DNA from: Anaerolineaceae bacterium
GTDB lineage: Bacteria > Chloroflexota > Anaerolineae > Aggregatilineales > Phototrophicaceae
Reading direction: 5' to 3'
Assembly (NCBI GenBank): GCA_002702065.1
Contig: NZXX01000009.1
Coordinates: forward strand, 1 to 64,000
DNA: 64,000 bases
Shown: piece after piece, positions 59,036 through 64,000 of the stretch
Layout of the letters: every line of letters starts with the position of its first letter
Numbering within the stretch: position 1 is the first letter of the stretch
Program-made: the position numbers and the translations under genes
The notes under the pieces: generated by a model
What the model saw: the letters and a program-made list of their open reading frames with translations, nothing else
The model's database searches: none
What the model was told of the DNA's origin: nothing

Positions 59036-59467
59036 ATGACCGTCCGGGCAGGATTTGATGTCATCGGCGTCGGCGTGGGCGCGATGGTCTTTAATGAACG
59101 GGGGGAAGTCTTCCTCTCGCAGCGCGGCCCGAAGGCCAAAAACGAACGCGGCACGTGGGAGTTCCCCGGCGGCGGCGTGGACTATGGCGAAAAGCTGGTC
59201 GATGCTATCCGGCGGGAATTTCTCGAAGAATATGGCATGGTCATCGAAGTGACAGAACTGCTGGGCGTCGATGACCATATCCTGCCCGACGAAGGCCAGC
59301 ACTGGATATCGCCCACCTATCTGGCCCGCCACATCAGCGGCGAACCGCAAATCATGGAACCCGGCAAATGTTCCGCCATTGGCTGGTTTACGCTGGACAA
59401 CCTGCCCGCACCGCTGTCGGTCATCACGCAGCACGACATCATCACCTACCAGGCCCGCCGCACATGA
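59036..59467 (+). CDS. NUDIX hydrolase
   Basis: The 143-residue product has a full Nudix box, GGGVDYGEKLVDAIRREFLEEYGM, with the REFLEE glutamates that bind metal. Upstream is the typical VGAMVFNERGEVFLSQRG strand. It probably hydrolyses a nucleoside diphosphate-X such as an oxidised nucleotide or NAD-type compound; the substrate is unknown. Its stop overlaps the HAD start (ATGA), so they are translationally coupled. Confidence 0.92.
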   Translation: MTVRAGFDVIGVGVGAMVFNERGEVFLSQRGPKAKNERGTWEFPGGGVDYGEKLVDAIRREFLEEYGMVIEVTELLGVDDHILPDEGQHWISPTYLARHISGEPQIMEPGKCSAIGWFTLDNLPAPLSVITQHDIITYQARRT

Positions 59468-60168
59468 AAGCCATTCTGTTTGACCTTGATGACACGCTGG
59501 TCGATCATCAGCACTGCTACCGCACCAGCATCGCCGCCCTTCAGACACAGTACCCGGCCTTGCAACACAAGTCCTTTGCCGACATCGAAAAGCTGTATGT
59601 CCAGTGGCTCGACGTGCTGCACGCGCAGGTGCTGGCGGGCACACTGTCGCTGCCAGAGGCCCGGCGCGAACGCTTCCGGCAGATTTTCCTCGCCTGCGAT
59701 GCCCCGTTACCGGATGACCAGTTGGATGAGGTGGCCCAGTTTCAGGCGGAGGCTTACCGCACGGCCCAGCGACCGGTCGACGGTGTCATCCCGCTGCTGG
59801 ACTATCTGCGTGCCGCGCACCTGCAAATCGGCGTGCTCACCAATCATCTGCTGGCCGAACAGGTCGCCAAGCTGAAACAGTGTGACCTGGAAGCCTATGT
59901 CGATGTGATGATTTCATCGGAAGAAGCAGGCGTCCCCAAGCCGGACCCGACGATGTTTCATATGGCCCTGAACCGCCTGAACTGCGAACCACAGGACACG
60001 GTGATGGTCGGCGATTCATGGCAATCAGATGTGATCGGAGCGACCGCATTAGGCATCCGGGCATTGTGGTTGAACCGCTATGAACACACCTGCCCGGACC
60101 CCACGCTGGCGACCGAATTTGAAAGCTATGTGCCGCTGGAAGCAATGCTTGAACGCCTGGGTGTATAA
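59464..60168 (+). CDS. HAD-family hydrolase
   Basis: The 234-residue product starts MKAILFDLDDTLVDH, motif I with the catalytic Asp pair, then motif II in IGVLTNH, a Lys in EAGVPKPDP and motif IV in MVGDSWQSDVIGA. A four-helix cap lies between motifs I and II, giving type C1. It resembles phosphoglycolate-phosphatase-like or nucleotidase members. Its start overlaps the NUDIX stop. Convergent with the epimerase gene. Confidence 0.92.
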   Translation: MKAILFDLDDTLVDHQHCYRTSIAALQTQYPALQHKSFADIEKLYVQWLDVLHAQVLAGTLSLPEARRERFRQIFLACDAPLPDDQLDEVAQFQAEAYRTAQRPVDGVIPLLDYLRAAHLQIGVLTNHLLAEQVAKLKQCDLEAYVDVMISSEEAGVPKPDPTMFHMALNRLNCEPQDTVMVGDSWQSDVIGATALGIRALWLNRYEHTCPDPTLATEFESYVPLEAMLERLGV

Positions 60169-60169
60169 G

Positions 60170-61144
60170 CTACGCGTCCGCCTGCCACGCTGCCAGCAGG
60201 TCCGCCTCGCGCTGCGGTTTCAGCCCGGCCTTGAGAGGTTCGGGGCCACGTTCATGATGTACCCAATTCAGCGTATCGTGGATGATCTGTTCCAGCGGGC
60301 GATAGCGCAAACCGGCAGCCTGTGCCCGGCTGACATCCGCCGTCCCCCACAGCGTATCCGGCAGCCACAGCGGCAGGTCTGACCAGGGCGACACCGCTTG
60401 TTCGCGCAGAAAGTCCGCACCCGCCCACACAAAACGGGCATCGCTGCCCGTGACGATGCGGCAGGTTTCCAGCAGCGTACCAAAGGACACCGGTTGCTCC
60501 GGCCCGGTCGCGTTAAAGACACCCCCTGTGTCCACTTCGATCAGCTTCACCGTCCACGCCGCCAGATCACGCACGTCAATCACCTGCACCGGGTAATCCG
60601 GGCTAGCCGGGGCCAGCACATCGCCGCCCTGTTCCACACGCACTGGCCAGTAGGTAAAGCGGTCGGTCGGGTCGTGCGGGCCAACGATGATGCCGGGGCG
60701 AATGATGGTGGCGCGCTCGCCGAACACTTCCTGCACAGCGCGTTCGCACAGCACCTTCAGGCCGCCATAGGCGCTGGCAATATCCTCGGTGGTTTCATCC
60801 TCCAGGGCGATCAGTGGCGCATCTTCCGCCGCGCCTGCCGGGTCCTCATAAACCGAAATGGAGGAGATAAACACATAGCGCCCCACGGCATCTGCCAGCA
60901 GGTCGGCAGTCTGGCGCACCACGCGGGGCAGATAACCGCTGGTATCGACGACGGCATCCCACGTGCGGCCCTTGAGTGCATCCAGCTGGCCATCACGATC
61001 ACCGCGCAATTTCTCGACCTGCGGGTACAGATCCGGGTTGGTCTGGCCCCGGTTGAACATCGTCAGCGTGTGGCCGGCAGCCAGCGCCGCGTCGATCAGG
61101 CCGCGCCCGACAAACTTCGGCCCGCCAATCAGCAAAATATCCAT
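60170..61144 (-). CDS. NAD-dependent epimerase/dehydratase-like protein
   Basis: The 324-residue product begins MDILLIGGPKFVGRGLIDAAL, a Rossmann glycine motif of the extended SDR class, with FNRG following. An SISVYE segment is visible (TSG...SVYE), and a Tyr in AYGGLKVLCE is the active Tyr of the YxxxK site, with IIRPGIIVGPHDPTDRF downstream. ATG 61144 is preferred (GGGAG six bases upstream). It is similar to NAD-binding isoflavone-reductase-like or nucleotide-sugar epimerases; substrate unknown. Confidence 0.9.
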   Translation of the reverse strand: MDILLIGGPKFVGRGLIDAALAAGHTLTMFNRGQTNPDLYPQVEKLRGDRDGQLDALKGRTWDAVVDTSGYLPRVVRQTADLLADAVGRYVFISSISVYEDPAGAAEDAPLIALEDETTEDIASAYGGLKVLCERAVQEVFGERATIIRPGIIVGPHDPTDRFTYWPVRVEQGGDVLAPASPDYPVQVIDVRDLAAWTVKLIEVDTGGVFNATGPEQPVSFGTLLETCRIVTGSDARFVWAGADFLREQAVSPWSDLPLWLPDTLWGTADVSRAQAAGLRYRPLEQIIHDTLNWVHHERGPEPLKAGLKPQREADLLAAWQADA

Positions 61145-61215
61145 GTTCATCTCCCTTACTTGATAACCTAGACATTGTAGAGAGAGACAGAGGAATATGG
61201 CAATTGTTTACACCA

Positions 61216-63069
61216 TTACCAGTTAAAAGCAAATTGCACTACTTCCCTTAACTTAGGCGCATGATCCATATTCTTATAGCCATCGCAAAGCTCCTTAATT
61301 CTGCACCACGCATTATATGGTTTTCCACTTCCGCTTGAAGCTGGTATGGATGATATATCATTCCACAATAAATGCTCGAAGCAATCGTCGACTACGTAAA
61401 TTGCTGCGCCATTCGCAGCTTCGGAAATGCACTTGTTAGCACGAAAAGGGTGTAAACTACGCGTGCTAGCTAGCTCCTCATCGCTTAACTCCTTACGATC
61501 ACAATCATGGAGTATGCGAAATGGTACGCCAAAACTCGCCAGCAACCTCGCCATAGCAGGTATAGTCCACTTACCACCGCAAGAAACAATTGTCGTAAGG
61601 TCACTTTTTCTTTTGTCAATACCTGTTAGTTCTAGTAATTGATCGTGATGGCGAAAAACTGCCATTTCCGTATCACCCTCAACAAGAACAACACGTTCTG
61701 CAAAAAATGCTTCAGCAACCGTCGGATGGAAATCGAGCGCAGCGCGTAAAGCAGATCTTTCATCGTATTCAAGACCCGCTAAAAAGGGATCCTTCTTGAG
61801 TTGATTACCTTTATTTGTTCTACATTCCTCATCTTTCCTCATAATTATGAGTGATGTCGGATCGCTAGCAACATCTAATAGAAAAGGAGAATGTGTACTG
61901 AGAATGACTTGCCAGTTATCACTATTAGAAATACTTTTTAAGGCATTTTTTAGTCGGCGCATTAAGTGCGGATGCATATAAAGTTCAGGTTCTTCAAAAA
62001 GAAGTACCGTTGACCTTTGTTGTGGGGGTGTACCATCTTCTTTAAGTATTTGCGCCTCCCGTTTTGCCAATACCTCTAATAGCGCAAATACTAAGGAACG
62101 CTGTACTCCATGGCCTTGCATCGAAATTGGTGTTTCAATTCCATCATCCAAACGAATTGAAGTACTAGACCCCAAGAATTTATTTGTGTCAGGAGGTTCT
62201 AAATTTACAATTACTTGGGCTTCAATAATAGAGGACATACGATGTGATAACTCTTCCATGAGTTCCTTTACTTGCTCAAGTTGTTGGTCGTCCTCTCCTC
62301 GAATACGTGCGGATAATGCATTAACAGCTTGTTTCAGGTTGGTAAATTCTGTCGAGGCCTCAATTGCAGGTACTATAACTTGTGAAAGAAGAAGACCAAA
62401 AGATGATCTAGCAGTAGGCTTAGTATCATCGGTTGCGTCTTTAACTGCAGGGATTAGAACAGCTTTAGGAAGAGCCTGTTTTAATGCAGCATCTATACTA
62501 ATGTGTTCGCTAGACCATTTCTCATCTCCAAGTTGAATCATCTCGGGATAATTATCCCGTATATGTTGTTTTACAGTTTCTTTATTTGCTTCATTTCTCC
62601 ATTTGGTTCCATCTATTCCTGCTTCGGCAGCAATTTTTTTGATTTCAGGACTAAGCTGTCCCCAATTCTTTTCCCATCCGGTAATATGCTCCTCTTTTGA
62701 AAATGCTTCGTATTTTATATGAACCTTTTCTTCACCGGATTTGTCATCGCTTTTTCGTTCCGCTACTAAACGCAAACGAACTTGATTGTTATAAACAATT
62801 CCCGCTATACCGGAAACATTTCGTTCCCAGGATTGTATATCTAGAAATATGCCCTCGATAATAATAGGTTTCTCGATCGATTTAACTTTATCTACCTTAT
62901 GCCAGTCATCTAGTTCTGGCTTTATTTGGTTAAGAAATATCTCAATTGCCCGCAAAATTGTTGATTTGCCTGAATTATTTGGACCAATTAATGACGTAAA
63001 ATCTGGCAACTTTATTTCACATTTCCGTATCGATCGAAAGTTCTCTACAGAAACCGAAGCAAGGCGCAT
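61216..63069 (-). CDS. OLD-family ATP-dependent nuclease
   Basis: The 617-residue product has an N-terminal ABC-type ATPase with Walker A GPNNSGKST (29-37), a STVLLFEEPELYMHPH Walker B region, and a C-terminal TOPRIM domain with VVLVEGDTEMAVF and an ILHDCD acid pair. OLD proteins are DNA nucleases with antiphage activity. No UvrD-type helicase gene is adjacent, so it is not a Gabija pair. The gene is visibly AT-rich relative to neighbours, which suggests acquisition. It has a good promoter (TTGACT-N17-TATACA). Confidence 0.92.
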   Translation of the reverse strand: MRLASVSVENFRSIRKCEIKLPDFTSLIGPNNSGKSTILRAIEIFLNQIKPELDDWHKVDKVKSIEKPIIIEGIFLDIQSWERNVSGIAGIVYNNQVRLRLVAERKSDDKSGEEKVHIKYEAFSKEEHITGWEKNWGQLSPEIKKIAAEAGIDGTKWRNEANKETVKQHIRDNYPEMIQLGDEKWSSEHISIDAALKQALPKAVLIPAVKDATDDTKPTARSSFGLLLSQVIVPAIEASTEFTNLKQAVNALSARIRGEDDQQLEQVKELMEELSHRMSSIIEAQVIVNLEPPDTNKFLGSSTSIRLDDGIETPISMQGHGVQRSLVFALLEVLAKREAQILKEDGTPPQQRSTVLLFEEPELYMHPHLMRRLKNALKSISNSDNWQVILSTHSPFLLDVASDPTSLIIMRKDEECRTNKGNQLKKDPFLAGLEYDERSALRAALDFHPTVAEAFFAERVVLVEGDTEMAVFRHHDQLLELTGIDKRKSDLTTIVSCGGKWTIPAMARLLASFGVPFRILHDCDRKELSDEELASTRSLHPFRANKCISEAANGAAIYVVDDCFEHLLWNDISSIPASSGSGKPYNAWCRIKELCDGYKNMDHAPKLREVVQFAFNW

Positions 63070-63109
63070 GCTATCCCTTTCAATTTAGTAATTATTTATA
63101 TTAATTAGA

Positions 63110-63138
63110 TGTATAGATATTTAGATAACATAAGTCAA
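63110..63138 (-). promoter_or_regulatory. Promoter of the OLD-family nuclease gene
   Basis: On the minus strand TTGACT (63133-63138) and TATACA (63110-63115) are 17 bp apart in an AT-rich stretch. The start codon is 41 bases downstream of the -10. Confidence 0.75.
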
Positions 63139-63303
63139 GTAAAATACAATTTATTCACAGTAATTTCACAATTTTATCTCCAAAGAACTACGACACCCCG
63201 TATGCTGTTCGTCAGGCAGTCACCTTACATTCACAGGCCATGATGTACACCAAATCGCATTATGATGAATACGGGAAAGTATTTGCATTCAGGGGGAATA
63301 ACG

Positions 63304-64000
63304 ATGCGCACGTTTTTATGCGTTTTCTTGATCTTATGCATGGTGACGATTCCGGCAGCAGCCCAGGACTCGGCAGCCTGTGGCAATGCCCTGCCACCGC
63401 GACTGATCGCAGGCCAGCAGGGACGCGTGACGATCGACACCGGGTTTTTCCTCAACCTGCGCGCCACACCGGGCCTGAACGGTGACGAGATCATTCAACT
63501 GGCCAATGGCGAGGGTTTTCATGTGGTCGAGGGGCCGCAGTGTGTGGATAACCTCAACTGGTGGCAGATTGAACAGTTCGGCCTGAGTGGGTGGATTGCC
63601 GAAAGCACGAACCGCGATTACCTCGTCGAACCGGTTGATCTGGCCGCCGTGCCCACGCTGGCACCGCTGCCCGCTATCGATTTGTCGCCGGTGCTGCTGG
63701 CGGATAACCCCGAAACGCTGGCAACCGACTTCATCCAGTGGGATTGGGACGCATTTCTGACGGATATGGGGAGTTATTACACCCCGCCCGATCCGCTGCC
63801 GATCACCCTGCCGGAAACCTATCAGGGGACAGATTTCCCCGCCGGGCCATTTGACCTGAGCGAAGTGCGGTTTGTCGATGAACTGAACCTGAGCGAGGCC
63901 CAGCTGGACCTGCTGGCACAAAATGGCTTTGTCGTCGTGCCCGGTGGCATGGACCAGTTTGAGGATGCCTACCGGTGGGACAACAACTGGGACCCGGAAA
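63304..64000 (+). CDS. SH3 plus DUF3160-like secreted protein, partial at window edge
   Basis: The frame is open from ATG 63304 to the window end (232 codons seen). It has a signal peptide (FLCVFLILCMVTIPAAAQ), a bacterial SH3-type domain (GFFLNLRATPGLNGDEIIQL; WWQIEQFGLSGWIAES) and then LSEAQLDLLAQNGFVVVPGG, which matches the start of DUF3160 proteins. GGGGG is upstream of the ATG. The C-terminus lies beyond the window. Probably an extracellular or surface protein; function unknown. Confidence 0.78.
   Translation, partial: MRTFLCVFLILCMVTIPAAAQDSAACGNALPPRLIAGQQGRVTIDTGFFLNLRATPGLNGDEIIQLANGEGFHVVEGPQCVDNLNWWQIEQFGLSGWIAESTNRDYLVEPVDLAAVPTLAPLPAIDLSPVLLADNPETLATDFIQWDWDAFLTDMGSYYTPPDPLPITLPETYQGTDFPAGPFDLSEVRFVDELNLSEAQLDLLAQNGFVVVPGGMDQFEDAYRWDNNWDPE

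Noticed and set aside
61216..63069. Gabija antiphage system
   Set aside because: Gabija needs a UvrD-like helicase gene next to the OLD nuclease; the neighbours are an epimerase gene and a DUF3160-like gene.
63070..63303. Extra small gene in the AT-rich gap
   Set aside because: Short frames there lack ribosome-binding sites and recognisable content; the gap is explained by promoters.

Overview
The window most likely comes from a Chloroflexota bacterium, probably an Anaerolineae-like lineage. This is inferred from overall GC-rich coding sequence, single-membrane style surface proteins with SH3, SdrD_B and DUF3160-type domains, SigK/RskA-type and DUF5667-type sigma/anti-sigma pairs, and a Ser/Thr kinase with an extracytoplasmic sensor. 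No rRNA or other phylogenetic marker settles it. About 64 protein genes and three tRNAs are supported. There is no insertion sequence, prophage or CRISPR array.

Region 1-8.9 kb is mainly housekeeping. It holds the conserved dnaX-ybaB-recR order (minus strand), tatA, a DUF1992 gene, a redoxin-fold protein lacking the usual peroxidatic cysteine site, a MarR regulator, a cNMP-binding/bacterial-PH membrane protein with a STAS-like partner, and def. From 8.8 to 14.3 kb come a Ser/Thr kinase-WD40 lipoprotein operon, rsgA and a DsbA-like thiol oxidoreductase.

Region 14.3-16.8 kb is the most unusual stretch. On the minus strand a NYN-domain nuclease gene, a HTH/LAGLIDADG-like gene, tRNA-Pro(TGG), tRNA-Gly(TCC), tRNA-Met(CAT) and a gene encoding a duplicated LAGLIDADG-HTH protein follow each other with gaps of at most about 40 bp. 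No terminator is visible between them, so they may form one transcript.

Region 16.8-28.9 kb carries accessory metabolism and regulation: a CgeB-like glycosyltransferase with a DtxR regulator, a LysM/M23 peptidase, two paralogous PhyH dioxygenases (the second overlapping an SDR gene that appears to start at ATA), a MerR gene with a 19-bp-spacer promoter, a K+ channel and a class III cyclase. From 28.9 to 43.6 kb are a SigK/RskA-type pair, surface proteins, an orphan histidine kinase, a STAND-like ATPase, CheR-TPR and a large SdrD_B/DUF11 surface protein with a sortase-like tail.

Region 43.6-51.2 kb holds a PIN-TRAM protein, a polytopic membrane protein, a DUF433/DUF5615 toxin-antitoxin pair with a 27-bp tandem repeat upstream, a TetR-hydrolase operon with a clear promoter-operator, and an ECF sigma/DUF5667 pair. 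Region 51.5-64 kb holds a 1418-residue kexin-like surface protease, an SH3 protein, small metabolic and housecleaning enzymes (MBL, SAM methyltransferase, DHFR-like, NUDIX, HAD, epimerase), an AT-rich OLD-family nuclease that looks acquired, and the start of a DUF3160-like protein cut by the window edge.
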